Assembly: GCF_000702625.1 (NCBI RefSeq)
Contig: NZ_JNIS01000001.1
Location: 2,546,001 to 2,610,000, forward strand
Reading direction: 5' to 3'
DNA length: 64,000 nucleotides
From: Exiguobacterium oxidotolerans JCM 12280
GTDB lineage: Bacteria; Bacillota; Bacilli; Exiguobacteriales; Exiguobacteriaceae
The notes beneath the pieces were generated by a model, which worked only from the letters and a program-made list of their open reading frames with translations, was not told the origin of the DNA and did no database searches. The translations under genes were made by a program, and so were the position numbers. Shown here in pieces: positions 24,101 through 32,423 of this stretch (position 1 is the stretch's first letter; every line of letters starts with the position of its first letter).

Positions 24101-25183
24101 GTGATGGATCCCGCAACTCGGGCATGTCCATTCACGCAAGCCAAGATGTTTCACGTCTTTGTGTTGATGCCCGCAACTGGAGCACAGTTGACTAGAAGCG
24201 AAGGTCTTGCCGACTTTCACGATGGTCTTTCCGTACCATTCCGCCTTGTATCCGAGCATGCGGAAGAACTCCGACCAACTGACCTCGGAGATGGACTTGC
24301 TTAACTTGCGATTCTTCTGCATGTTCTTCACTTGCAAGGTCTCGATGCCGATGACGTCGTGGTTTTTGACGATCTCGGTCGATACCTTGTGCAGGAAATC
24401 GGTTCGCTTGTTGGCGATCTTCTCGTGGATGCGGGCGACCTTCCGCTTCTGCTTCTGATAGTTCTTCGCCTCGGAAAGTTTTCCTTTCTTGTCCAAGGCC
24501 AACCGTTGACGACGAGAAAGCTTGCGTTGCTCGCGCGCCAGCTTTTTCTCAAGCGAACGGAAGTAACAGTCATTCTTGTACACCGTGCCGTCCGACAGGA
24601 TGGCGAAGTGCTTCAACCCGACATCGACGCCGACGGATGAGCCCGTCTTCGGCATTTCGTTGCTCTCCTGCTCGACGAGCAGGGAGACGAAGTATTTTCC
24701 TGAAGCGTTACGCCGGATGGTCGCGTTCAAGATGCGTCCGACGACCTGCCTCGAATTAGCGAAACGGACCCATTTCAACTTCGGGAGTTTTAACTTGTTG
24801 CCAATTATAGAGACTTCGGGAAGTTGAGATTTCCCTTGAATGTTCGTCTTGTACGATTGAACGAGGTTACGCTTTGACTTGAAGCGAGGCCGTTCGTTCT
24901 GCTTCTTGAAGAAGCGGTCAAAGGCATCGGCAAGATGTTTGACGCTCGTCTGCACAGACGTGCTATCGACTTCTTTCAACCAGTCGAACGCCTGCTTCAA
25001 CACCGGGAGTTCTTTCGAACAAGACCCGTAGGATAGTCCTTTCCCTGTCGCTTTATACGTCTCATCCCACTTCGCTAAGAAGTGGTTGAAGACGAAGCGC
25101 GAACAACCGATCGTCTTCGCAATCAGGATTTCCTGCTCTTTTGTCGGGTGTATTCTGAATTTGTAGGCCTTGTGTGTCGGCAT
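24011..25183 (-). CDS. tnpB: RNA-guided endonuclease TnpB
   Basis: The 390-residue protein is full length for TnpB. RuvC residues are Asp187 in '[12 protein letters not shown]', Glu281 in '[11 protein letters not shown]' and Asp364 in 'DRDVNAGLN'. The zinc ribbon has Cys334, Cys337, Cys354 and Cys357. An N-terminal '[12 protein letters not shown]' and a basic helical insert are also typical. All catalytic residues are present, so the gene looks active. The ATG at 25183 is preceded by AAGGAGGTGA, a perfect ribosome site, and the frame beyond it is not used. TnpB cuts a target matching its guide next to a TAM and thereby helps the element persist. Confidence 0.93.
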   Translation of the reverse strand: MPTHKAYKFRIHPTKEQEILIAKTIGCSRFVFNHFLAKWDETYKATGKGLSYGSCSKELPVLKQAFDWLKEVDSTSVQTSVKHLADAFDRFFKKQNERPRFKSKRNLVQSYKTNIQGKSQLPEVSIIGNKLKLPKLKWVRFANSRQVVGRILNATIRRNASGKYFVSLLVEQESNEMPKTGSSVGVDVGLKHFAILSDGTVYKNDCYFRSLEKKLAREQRKLSRRQRLALDKKGKLSEAKNYQKQKRKVARIHEKIANKRTDFLHKVSTEIVKNHDVIGIETLQVKNMQKNRKLSKSISEVSWSEFFRMLGYKAEWYGKTIVKVGKTFASSQLCSSCGHQHKDVKHLGLREWTCPSCGIHHDRDVNAGLNLKQEAERLLASSTVGTTGLA

Positions 25184-25302
25184 GATGTTCACCTCCTTAC
25201 AAAGGAGTATACCCGAAAGAGAAGGGGACGATTCATCTCCCACTTTCACTAGGGTTTCACCCGAATCGTTTAGAAGTGGGCGTATTCTCGCCTAATTTAG
25301 AT

Positions 25303-25337
25303 AAAAAAACCGTCAGCAGACACAAGTCGCTGACGGT
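25303..25337 (-). terminator. Terminator of yqhQ-yqhP, next to the element
   Basis: On the reverse strand CCGTCAGC/GCTGACGG forms a stem with an 11-base loop followed by seven T residues. The T tract and the next AT form the TTTAT that flanks the left end of the insertion element. Confidence 0.85.
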
Positions 25338-25384
25338 CGAACGATAGAAGGGGGCTGCGTTTTAACAGCTCTCTCTTTTTAATA

Positions 25385-25792
25385 TCAAAAAGCACGTTTT
25401 TTCTTTTTGCCTTTTTTACCTTCGATGACGGTCAAATTAGGACCTTTCGACCGATCGCGAAGTGGGCGTACTTTGTTAGAAGTCGAAGATCGAGTCGCCG
25501 TTTTGATTTGTTTTTTCTTGAAATCTGTTCGACGCGGTCCTTGATCTCGTTTACCGTGCAATTTTTTCGATTGCGCAACTGATTTTCGATATTGTGCGTT
25601 TCCGCCGCTTGCAGCGCCGCTATTACGCGTCATGAACTTAAAGATCAAGAAAATGATTCCCGCCACAACTGCAACGAACAGTAATTGTGAAAACAGACCG
25701 CCAGGATCATTGATAAGCTTATATCCAAAGCCGACGAAAGCAAACAGTAACACGATAAGTGCGAATGTAGAGCCGATCCGTTGTCTAATCAT
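25385..25792 (-). CDS. SA1362/YqhP-family membrane protein
   Basis: The 135-residue protein has two membrane helices ('FALIVLLFAFVGFGYKL' and 'FVAVVAGIIFLIFKFM'). A strongly basic, low-complexity C-terminus follows, ending 'KKGKKKKRAF'. This layout and its place next to yqhQ match the YqhP/SA1362 family of unknown function; the basic tail suggests contact with nucleic acid or ribosomes at the membrane. The ATG is preceded by AGGGGTGAT. It is transcribed with the upstream yqhQ homologue, 20 bases away. Confidence 0.75.
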   Translation of the reverse strand: MIRQRIGSTFALIVLLFAFVGFGYKLINDPGGLFSQLLFVAVVAGIIFLIFKFMTRNSGAASGGNAQYRKSVAQSKKLHGKRDQGPRRTDFKKKQIKTATRSSTSNKVRPLRDRSKGPNLTVIEGKKGKKKKRAF

Positions 25793-25812
25793 ATTATCAC
25801 CCCTGTTATCGA

Positions 25813-26745
25813 TTAACCCAGTGCATTCTCATGTATGTTATCTTCCTGTTTTTCGAGTGCTTCAAACGCATAAATCGCAACCTCAATCTGTGAATCGTCT
25901 GGTTCTTTTGTCGTCAAGTACTGTAACCATAGGCCTGGCAAGGCAATGACGCGTAATCCCTTAATATTTTGGGCTTTATTTGTCAATTGGAGAACTTCAA
26001 AAGATAGACCGATGACAACGGGGAGTAAAGCGATTCGGAAGGCGAGTCGCACCCATAATGGATCAGTCGGGACGATTAAATAAACGAAGAAACCGACGAT
26101 AACTGTGAAGATCAGGAAGCTTGAACCGCAACGATAATGGAGGCGGCTACTTCTTCTGACGTTTTCGACGGTCAGTGGATGACCGGATTCGACACAATTG
26201 ATGACTTTATGTTCCGCCCCGTGGTATTGAAACAATCGTTTGACGAGTGGTGTCAATGAAATCAAGTACAAATATCCAAACAGTAAGGTTAGCTTAATCA
26301 ACGCCTCGATGACGTTTTGGACGAAGTGACCAGATAATGCTGGGAAAGAACTGAATAGTGAGGCTAAGAATGCCGGCAACAGCGTAAACAGTAACTTTCC
26401 GAAAAAGAAGGATAAAACACCAAGTAAAGCGACGCCGAGCCATTTTGTCAATTGTCCTTGATTCGCTTCTTCAGGTTCTTCCTCTCCGGGATTAACGCCG
26501 TAACGATCACTTGCGAAGTTCATGTGGCTTGCTCCGTTCGCAGATGATTCGACAAGCGCGAACAGTCCGCGGAGAAGCGGGATTCGTTTACCAATCGCAA
26601 TCCGTGGACGAATCGGCTTTTTCTGTTCAAATGTCTCAATCGTCGCATCATTTCGACGAATTGCAGAAACAGCATGTGTCGCATTTTGGAACATCACGCC
26701 TTCGACGATGGCTTGTCCACCGACGGGAGCTTTTGCGGTTTTCAT
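25813..26745 (-). CDS. yqhQ: DUF1385-family membrane protein (YqhQ type)
   Basis: The protein of 310 residues begins 'MKTAKAPVGGQAIVEGVMFQ', the family signature. It also has several membrane helices and the conserved 'YHGAEHKVINCVESG' followed by 'RCGSSFL' and a PTDPLWVRLAFR segment. DUF1385 proteins resemble metal-dependent membrane enzymes with His and Glu in the middle motif; no function is proven. The ATG at 26745 with AGGATG upstream is preferred; one four codons earlier is possible. The B. subtilis homologue also faces away from aroQ. Confidence 0.8.
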   Translation of the reverse strand: MKTAKAPVGGQAIVEGVMFQNATHAVSAIRRNDATIETFEQKKPIRPRIAIGKRIPLLRGLFALVESSANGASHMNFASDRYGVNPGEEEPEEANQGQLTKWLGVALLGVLSFFFGKLLFTLLPAFLASLFSSFPALSGHFVQNVIEALIKLTLLFGYLYLISLTPLVKRLFQYHGAEHKVINCVESGHPLTVENVRRSSRLHYRCGSSFLIFTVIVGFFVYLIVPTDPLWVRLAFRIALLPVVIGLSFEVLQLTNKAQNIKGLRVIALPGLWLQYLTTKEPDDSQIEVAIYAFEALEKQEDNIHENALG

Positions 26746-26900
26746 ATTTAAACGCATCCTATCTCAAATAAAATATCGTGTATCGTCAGTTTACTAGATT
26801 CTATTCAAAAAAACTATGGGGACTGCTTGATGACGGGTGAATCTTTAGGAGACGGAAAACGTCTTATGATACAATCAAAAGGACGAATGGAGGTGATGAT

Positions 26901-27326
26901 GTGCGCGTATTGGTTTTAAATGGACCGAATCTGAATTTACTTGGAACGCGTGAGCCGGAAACATACGGTGCGAAGACGTTGAATGATTTAGAAACGTTGA
27001 TGATGGAACGTTTTCCGGAAGTTGAGTTTACGTTTGAACAATCGAACCATGAAGGAATGTTGATTGATACTCTACATGCAGCGCGGGGGTATGATGGCAT
27101 TGTGTTGAATGCAGCTGCATACACACATACGAGTATCGCCTTACGTGACGCGATCGCAGCGATTGAAGTGCCGACAATCGAAGTGCACCTATCGAATGTT
27201 CATGCGCGAGAAGAGTTTCGACATCGCTCACTCATCGCACCGGTCTGTCGTGGTGTCATCAGTGGACTTGGGATGACGGGGTATATACTCGCTACTGAAG
27301 CGTTACTTCATCCGGACGCTACATAA
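26901..27326 (+). CDS. aroQ: Type II 3-dehydroquinate dehydratase
   Basis: The 141-residue enzyme makes 3-dehydroshikimate in the shikimate pathway. 'LNGPNLNLLGTREPETYG' is the N-terminal signature with the catalytic Arg and Tyr. 'QSNHEGMLID' holds the substrate-binding Asn/His/Glu, and 'AYTHTSIALRDAI' and 'VHLSNVHAREEFRHRS' complete the site. The GTG start follows GGAGGTGATGAT. It heads the aroQ-peptidase-efp run seen in Bacillus. Confidence 0.95.
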   Translation: MRVLVLNGPNLNLLGTREPETYGAKTLNDLETLMMERFPEVEFTFEQSNHEGMLIDTLHAARGYDGIVLNAAAYTHTSIALRDAIAAIEVPTIEVHLSNVHAREEFRHRSLIAPVCRGVISGLGMTGYILATEALLHPDAT

Positions 27327-27345
27327 CTTAAAGGGGGAAACAGAC

Positions 27346-28410
27346 ATGCAACATCGTATTGAAGCATTACAATCCGCTTTAAAAGAACGTGACTTACCAG
27401 GACTTATCGTGACGAAGGCAGAAAATATTCGCTACATTTCAGGATTCACCGGTTCAAGTGGCGCGTGTCTCGTTACGGCAGAACATGCTTATTTCGTGAC
27501 GGATTTCCGCTATACGGAGCAAGCTGCTGATCAAGTCAAAGGAATGGAAATCGTTCAAATCGATCGGTCGATTCCAGCGACGATGGGTGAACTCATCGCA
27601 GGCGCACGCGTGCGAGCGGTTGGGGTCGAAAAAGATACGATGACACTTGGTTTATTTGAAGCATATGATGAAGCTTCTGCAATCGAACTGATTCCAACGA
27701 CAGGAATCGTCGAAAACCTACGCTTGATTAAGGATTCATCAGAGATTAAGATGGTTAAGGAAGCGGTAAAACTAGCAGACGCTACCTTTGAACACATTTT
27801 GACGTACATCCAGCCGGGGAAAACAGAACTCGAAGTGTCGAACGAACTCGAATTCTTCATGCGTAAGCATGGAGCGACGTCGTCTTCATTCGATACGATT
27901 GTCGCATCTGGTTACCGCTCAGCGTTACCGCACGGTGTCGCGAGTCAAAAAGTGATTGAAACGGGTGAGCTCGTAACACTCGACTTTGGTGCATTGTTGA
28001 ATGGTTACGTCTCTGACATTACGCGAACGATTGCGGTCGGTCCAATTAATTCCGAGTTACAAAAAATCTACGATACGGTCTTGCAAGCACAACTTGCAGG
28101 CGTAGACGGACTTCGTCCAGGGATTACTGGAATCGAAGCAGACGCGTTGACACGTGACATCATCAAAGAAGCTGGTTATGGCGAATACTTCGGTCACTCG
28201 ACTGGGCACGGCATTGGTCTTGAGGTGCATGAAGGACCGGGACTTTCGTTCCGTTCGGAAACGAAGCTCGAACCAGGGATGATCGTGACAGTCGAACCAG
28301 GAATCTATGTGCCACAAGTTGGTGGATGCCGAATTGAGGATGATGTCTTGATTACCGAATCAGGGCGCGAAATTCTTTCGTCTTCATCGAAAGAACTCAT
28401 TACACTCTAA
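27346..28410 (+). CDS. Xaa-Pro peptidase (M24, YqhT type)
   Basis: The 354-residue protein has an N-terminal creatinase-like domain (about 1-120) and a C-terminal pita-bread domain. Metal ligands are visible in 'LDFGALLNGYVSDITR' (two Asp), 'GHSTGHGIGLEVHE' (His), 'VTVEPGIYV' (Glu) and 'CRIEDDVLI' (Glu). It cleaves peptides with Pro at the second position. Its conserved linkage just upstream of efp, the factor that helps ribosomes through Pro runs, is seen in many Firmicutes. The ATG follows AAGGGGGAAAC. Confidence 0.92.
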   Translation: MQHRIEALQSALKERDLPGLIVTKAENIRYISGFTGSSGACLVTAEHAYFVTDFRYTEQAADQVKGMEIVQIDRSIPATMGELIAGARVRAVGVEKDTMTLGLFEAYDEASAIELIPTTGIVENLRLIKDSSEIKMVKEAVKLADATFEHILTYIQPGKTELEVSNELEFFMRKHGATSSSFDTIVASGYRSALPHGVASQKVIETGELVTLDFGALLNGYVSDITRTIAVGPINSELQKIYDTVLQAQLAGVDGLRPGITGIEADALTRDIIKEAGYGEYFGHSTGHGIGLEVHEGPGLSFRSETKLEPGMIVTVEPGIYVPQVGGCRIEDDVLITESGREILSSSSKELITL

Positions 28411-28438
28411 GTAAGATGAACATTTAGGAGGAACCAGC

Positions 28439-29005
28439 ATGGTATCAGTAAACGATTTAAAAACAGGCTTGACGATTAAAACTTCAGACGGAATGATTTG
28501 GCAAGTCCTTGAGTTCCAACACGTAAAACCTGGTAAAGGTGCAGCATTCGTGCGGACAAAAATGCGTAACATCCGTAACGGAAACATCCAAGAGATGACA
28601 TTCCGTGGTGGCGAGCGCGTCGAACGTGCCCACATCGAGCGTAACAAGATGCAATACCTCTACCCAATGGGTGAAACGTATGTCTTCATGGACACGGAGT
28701 CGTATGAGCAGCTTGAATTGACGACAGCACAAGTCGAAGCAGCACTTCCATATCTCCTTGAGAACATGGAAGTTCAAATCGCAGTCTACAACGGCGAAAT
28801 CCTCGGACTCGAACTTCCGAACACGATCGTCATGACGATTGTTGAAGCAGAGCCAGGCGTCAAAGGCGATACAGTTTCTAACGTCAAGAAAAATGCGACA
28901 GTTGAAACGGGTCACATCATCCATGTGCCGCTTTTCATCGAAGCAGGAGAAAAAGTAACAGTTGATACGCGGACAGGTGATTTCACAGGACGCTACAACG
29001 GATAA
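28439..29005 (+). CDS. efp: Translation elongation factor P
   Basis: The 188-residue protein has the three beta-barrel domains of EF-P and relieves ribosomes stalled at consecutive prolines. Lys33 lies at the tip of the loop 'HVKPGKGAAFV', the site modified in Bacillus. 'SNVKKNATVETGHIIHVPLFIEAGEKV' near the C-terminus is the family signature. The ATG is preceded by AGGAGG. Confidence 0.97.
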   Translation: MVSVNDLKTGLTIKTSDGMIWQVLEFQHVKPGKGAAFVRTKMRNIRNGNIQEMTFRGGERVERAHIERNKMQYLYPMGETYVFMDTESYEQLELTTAQVEAALPYLLENMEVQIAVYNGEILGLELPNTIVMTIVEAEPGVKGDTVSNVKKNATVETGHIIHVPLFIEAGEKVTVDTRTGDFTGRYNG

Positions 29006-29018
29006 TACAGATATGCCA

Positions 29019-29060
29019 ATGCCCCTTCGTACTCGTTTCCGAGTCAAGGGGTATTTTTTC
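29019..29060 (+). terminator. Terminator after efp
   Basis: CCCCTT-CG-ACTCG and CGAGT-C-AAGGGG form an interrupted 11-base-pair stem with a TTTC loop. TATTTTTTC follows. Confidence 0.85.
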
Positions 29061-29106
29061 ACTCGCCGGCACTTGCATCCTCTGGTATGACCAGTTAAAC
29101 TTAATA

Positions 29107-29135
29107 TTTGAGTAGGCATTAGCACCTGGTATAAT
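29107..29135 (+). promoter_or_regulatory. accBC promoter with candidate FapR operator
   Basis: TTTGAG (29107-29112) and TATAAT (29130-29135) are 17 bases apart. TTAGCACCTGGTATAAT at 29119-29135 overlaps the -10 box. It resembles the FapR consensus (TTAGTACC-x-GGTACTAA type), with the left arm matching at seven of eight positions. FapR represses fatty-acid synthesis genes until malonyl-CoA, the product of this enzyme, releases it. Confidence 0.5.
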
Positions 29136-29172
29136 ATTATGAATGAATGTTTAGATGGGGGATGGAAAGAAG

Positions 29173-29634
29173 ATGAAAATCGATCAGTTGAAACAAGTGT
29201 TAGAAATGCTTGATCAATCAAACGTAAATGAACTTTCTCTAGAAACAGACACGTATAAATTAAAGCTTAAAAAACAAGGGGACGGTGTCGTAGTATCTCA
29301 GCACGACGCGGTCGCGGCAGCGCCTGTCCAGCAAAAAGTAGTGGAAACGGCACAAAAGCCGGTCGTTGTACCTGAAGTCATGGAAGAGAAAGATGATACG
29401 GTCACAATTAACGCGCTAATGGTCGGTACGTTTTATTCACGTGCAAATCCTGAGAAACCTGCTTTCGTCAAAGTCGGCGATCAAATCGAAGTGGGTCAAG
29501 TCGTCTGCATTTTAGAAGCGATGAAACTATTCAATAACTTAAATTCGGAAATTGCCGGAACTGTCGTCGAAATTCTCGTCGCAGATGGAGACCTTGTTGA
29601 ATTTGGTCAGCCACTCTTCCGGATTCGTCCTTGA
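29173..29634 (+). CDS. accB: Biotin carboxyl carrier protein of acetyl-CoA carboxylase
   Basis: The 153-residue protein has an N-terminal helical segment '[13 protein letters not shown]', an Ala/Pro/Val-rich linker (about 40-75) and a C-terminal biotinyl domain. Biotin attaches to the Lys of 'LEAMKLFN'. The ATG at 29173 matches known AccB N-termini better than the TTG/ATG codons upstream. It lies 14 bases ahead of accC and directly follows efp; the eight-gene spoIIIA operon found here in B. subtilis is absent. Confidence 0.94.
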   Translation: MKIDQLKQVLEMLDQSNVNELSLETDTYKLKLKKQGDGVVVSQHDAVAAAPVQQKVVETAQKPVVVPEVMEEKDDTVTINALMVGTFYSRANPEKPAFVKVGDQIEVGQVVCILEAMKLFNNLNSEIAGTVVEILVADGDLVEFGQPLFRIRP

Positions 29635-29648
29635 GCGGGGTGATGGGA

Positions 29649-31001
29649 ATGGAAAAACTACTAATCGCGAACCGTGGAGAAATCGCCGTTCGGATTATTC
29701 GTGCGGCTAAGGAACTTGGGATCCAGACGGTTGCTGTCTATTCGACAGCGGATCGAGAAGCACTTCATGTCCGAATGGCAGACGAAGCATATTGCATCGG
29801 CGATGTCAGTTCGACGTCTTCTTATTTGAATGTGACGAATATTCTCGCCGTTGCGACAAATCGAAACGTCACGATGATTCACCCAGGATACGGATTCCTG
29901 GCTGAAAACGTTGACTTCGCGGAGATGTGTGAAGCATGTGGTATTCAATTCGTCGGTCCGACGTCGCAAGCGATTCGCCAGATGGGCATTAAAGATGTCG
30001 CGAAAAAAACGATGATTGAATGTGGTGTCCCGGTCGTGCCGGGCTCTGACGGAACGGTGACGGATCAAGAAGCAATTGGTCTCGCTGAAGAAATCGGTTA
30101 TCCAGTCATCATTAAAGCGACGGCAGGTGGCGGAGGGCGCGGGATTCGTGTTGCCCGGACAAAACAAGAACTGATTGATGGACTGGAAGAAACACGTCGT
30201 GAGGCAAAACAAGCATTTGGCAACAGCGATGTTTATTTAGAGCGTTTCATAGAAGAATTCCGTCACGTCGAAGTTCAAGTGCTTGCCGATCGACATGGGA
30301 ACGTCATCCACCTCGGAGAACGCGATTGTACGGTGCAACGGCGGATGCAGAAGTTGATTGAAGAAGCTCCTTCGCCAGCCGTCAGCGCGGCGACACGGTT
30401 GAAAATGGGAGAAGCAGCTGTCAAGGCGGCAAAAGCCATCAACTATACGGGTGCCGGAACAATCGAATTCATTTTTGTCGAAGAAACAGAAGAATTTTTC
30501 TTTATGGAAATGAACACTCGGATTCAAGTCGAGCATCCGGTGACAGAAATGATTACAGGATTTGACCTTGTTCAAGCACAACTCCAAGTCGCGCTCGACC
30601 ACCCGTTAGCAGTTCAACAAAAGGACATCGAGTTCCGTGGTCATTCAATCGAGTGCCGGATTAACGCAGAAGATCCAGATCACGATTTCCGACCACATGC
30701 GGGTCGCGTCACACAATACGTCGCGCCAGGTGGTATGGGTGTCCGAATCGATAGTGCCGTTTATCCAGGCTATATGATTCCTCCGTACTATGACTCGATG
30801 GTTGCGAAATTGATTGTCCATGCAGAGACGCGCGAGGAAGCTTGTGCGAAAATGGAGCGTGCTTTGGCTGAATTTTGGATCGAGGGTGTCAAAACGACGA
30901 TTCCGTTCCATCAGAAGGTCTTGCAGCATCCTGTATTCCGCCGGGGAACCTTCACGACGAAGTTTGCGGAACGTGAGTTAAAAGCAGCAATCGTAAAATG
31001 A
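29649..31001 (+). CDS. accC: Biotin carboxylase of acetyl-CoA carboxylase
   Basis: The 450-residue ATP-grasp enzyme carboxylates biotin on AccB. '[24 protein letters not shown]' is the standard N-terminus, '[14 protein letters not shown]' the ATP-binding Gly loop, '[22 protein letters not shown]' and '[14 protein letters not shown]' the metal and catalytic segments. The ATG at 29649 lies behind GGGGTGATG. A terminator follows; yqhY, next to accC in B. subtilis, is not present. Confidence 0.96.
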   Translation: MEKLLIANRGEIAVRIIRAAKELGIQTVAVYSTADREALHVRMADEAYCIGDVSSTSSYLNVTNILAVATNRNVTMIHPGYGFLAENVDFAEMCEACGIQFVGPTSQAIRQMGIKDVAKKTMIECGVPVVPGSDGTVTDQEAIGLAEEIGYPVIIKATAGGGGRGIRVARTKQELIDGLEETRREAKQAFGNSDVYLERFIEEFRHVEVQVLADRHGNVIHLGERDCTVQRRMQKLIEEAPSPAVSAATRLKMGEAAVKAAKAINYTGAGTIEFIFVEETEEFFFMEMNTRIQVEHPVTEMITGFDLVQAQLQVALDHPLAVQQKDIEFRGHSIECRINAEDPDHDFRPHAGRVTQYVAPGGMGVRIDSAVYPGYMIPPYYDSMVAKLIVHAETREEACAKMERALAEFWIEGVKTTIPFHQKVLQHPVFRRGTFTTKFAERELKAAIVK

Positions 31002-31007
31002 ACGATG

Positions 31008-31040
31008 ACGGGAGTCGATGGATTTTGCTCCCGTCTTTTT
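31008..31040 (+). terminator. Terminator of accBC
   Basis: GACGGGAG/CTCCCGTC forms an 8-base-pair stem with an 11-base loop, followed by TTTTT. Confidence 0.85.
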
Positions 31041-31119
31041 GGCGTTCACTATGTTTTTTAAAAGGGGAATGTGCTAAACTAATTGATTGAGAACGACAAA
31101 AAAAGGAGCACGTGAAATC

Positions 31120-31524
31120 ATGATGAAACGACACATGGCACGCGAACTCGCAGTACAATCTTTGTTCCAGATGGAACTTTCTGACTTGTCTGCACAAGAG
31201 GCCATTGAATTCGCAGTAGAAGGCAAAGAATATGATACATTTGTAGAGCAATTAGTAGTTGGTGTAGAGGCGAACAAAGAAGAAATCGATCAACATTTAC
31301 GGGCAGCGCTCGTCAACTGGTCATTTGAGCGTCTTGGTAACATCGAACGGACGATTCTTCGTCTTGCCGTCTATGAATTAATGTTCGAACCGAAAATTCC
31401 AATCCGCGTTACAATCAATGAAGCAATCGAATTAACAAAAGCGTTCGCAGACGAAGAAGCAACGAAAATCGTCAATGGTGTGCTTGGTAAGGTCGCACAA
31501 CAAGCAGTCAAAGAAAATTCATAA
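31120..31524 (+). CDS. nusB: Transcription antitermination factor NusB
   Basis: The 134-residue all-helical protein acts with NusE in antitermination on rRNA operons. 'RHMARELAVQSLFQMEL' is the typical N-terminus, and 'NIERTILRLAVYELMF' and 'IPIRVTINEAIELTKAFADEEATKIVNGVLGKV' are the strongest family blocks. The tandem ATG at 31120/31123 follows AAAGGAGCACG. It opens a run leading to folD, xseA, xseB and ispA as in Bacillus. Confidence 0.93.
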   Translation: MMKRHMARELAVQSLFQMELSDLSAQEAIEFAVEGKEYDTFVEQLVVGVEANKEEIDQHLRAALVNWSFERLGNIERTILRLAVYELMFEPKIPIRVTINEAIELTKAFADEEATKIVNGVLGKVAQQAVKENS

Positions 31525-31589
31525 GTAGATAAAGATAACCTTTTTCAAGGTGCAGAGTGAAACGAATTTTTTGGGGGAGTGGACAAATC

Positions 31590-32423
31590 ATGGCAGTAGT
31601 AATCGATGGGAAAGAAATCGCAAAATCGTATCGTTTGAAGCTGAAAGAAGAAGTCGCACGTCTGAAAGAACAACGTATTCAACCGAAATTGACCGTTGTA
31701 TTAATCGGTGAAGACCCAGCAAGCCAATCGTATGTCCGCGGGAAAGAAAAAGCGGCACAAGAAATTGGCATGGAGTCGGATTTGATTCGTTTACCGGCAG
31801 AGACATCAGAATCGGAGTTACTCCAGTTGATTGAACGACTAAACGCAGATGCGAGTGTCCACGGAATTCTCGTTCAACTGCCGCTGCCGGAACAAATCGA
31901 CGAGAGTAAAGTCATCTTCGCTATTTCACCGGACAAAGACGTCGATGGGTTCCATCCGGTCTCAGTCGGGAAAATGATGATTGGTGAATCAACGTTCTTA
32001 CCATGTACCCCAAATGGAATTCTGCACCTCGTCAAAGAAATGAATGTTCCGATCCAAGGCAGTCACGTCGTCGTCGTCGGTCGGAGTCAAATCGTCGGCA
32101 AACCAGTCGGGATGTTATTTTTGAATGAATCCGCAACGGTCAGCTACTGCCACTCGAAAACGGCAAACCTCTCTGAGATGACGCGTCAAGCGGATATCTT
32201 AATTGTCGCTGTTGGTGTTCCAAAATTGATTACGGCAGATATGGTCAAGCCGGATGCTGTCGTCATCGATGTCGGTGTCAACCGTGTCGACGGTAAACTT
32301 GTCGGGGACGTCGAATTTGATTCGGTCAAAGAGGTCGCCTCGATGATCACACCCGTTCCTGGCGGTGTCGGTCCGATGACGATCACGATGTTGCTCCATA
32401 ATACAATCGAGGCAGCACGATGA
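31590..32423 (+). CDS. folD: Bifunctional methylene-THF dehydrogenase/cyclohydrolase
   Basis: The 277-residue enzyme interconverts methylene-, methenyl- and formyl-tetrahydrofolate. 'SYVRGKEKAAQEIGM' holds the catalytic Tyr and Lys, 'GILVQLPLP' and 'PDKDVDGFHP' are the substrate motifs, and 'VVGRSQIVGKPVGMLFL' is the nucleotide site. The ATG at 31590, behind GGGGGAGTGG, is chosen over a GTG eleven codons upstream. It ends in a four-base overlap with xseA. Methylene-THF from the glycine cleavage genes to the left is its substrate. Confidence 0.96.
   Translation: MAVVIDGKEIAKSYRLKLKEEVARLKEQRIQPKLTVVLIGEDPASQSYVRGKEKAAQEIGMESDLIRLPAETSESELLQLIERLNADASVHGILVQLPLPEQIDESKVIFAISPDKDVDGFHPVSVGKMMIGESTFLPCTPNGILHLVKEMNVPIQGSHVVVVGRSQIVGKPVGMLFLNESATVSYCHSKTANLSEMTRQADILIVAVGVPKLITADMVKPDAVVIDVGVNRVDGKLVGDVEFDSVKEVASMITPVPGGVGPMTITMLLHNTIEAAR

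Larger units (their letters stand above)
23936..25300 (-). mobile_element. IS200/IS605-type element carrying only tnpB
   Basis: The element is read on the reverse strand. Its left end begins right after TTTTTTAT (25300 downward). It includes an imperfect subterminal hairpin with CCCACTT/AAGTGGG arms near 25232-25281. Its right end has a 9-base-pair hairpin CCTCCACCT/AGGTGGAGG followed by TTCAA at 23936-23940, typical of this family. No tnpA transposase is present, so it would need help from elsewhere to move. There are no target duplications, as expected for single-strand peel-and-paste elements. End positions are inferred to within a few bases. Confidence 0.75.

Noticed and set aside
24011-25183. 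CRISPR effector (Cas12-like) reading of the RuvC protein
   Set aside because: Length of 390 residues, insertion-element ends and lack of any repeat-spacer array identify TnpB.
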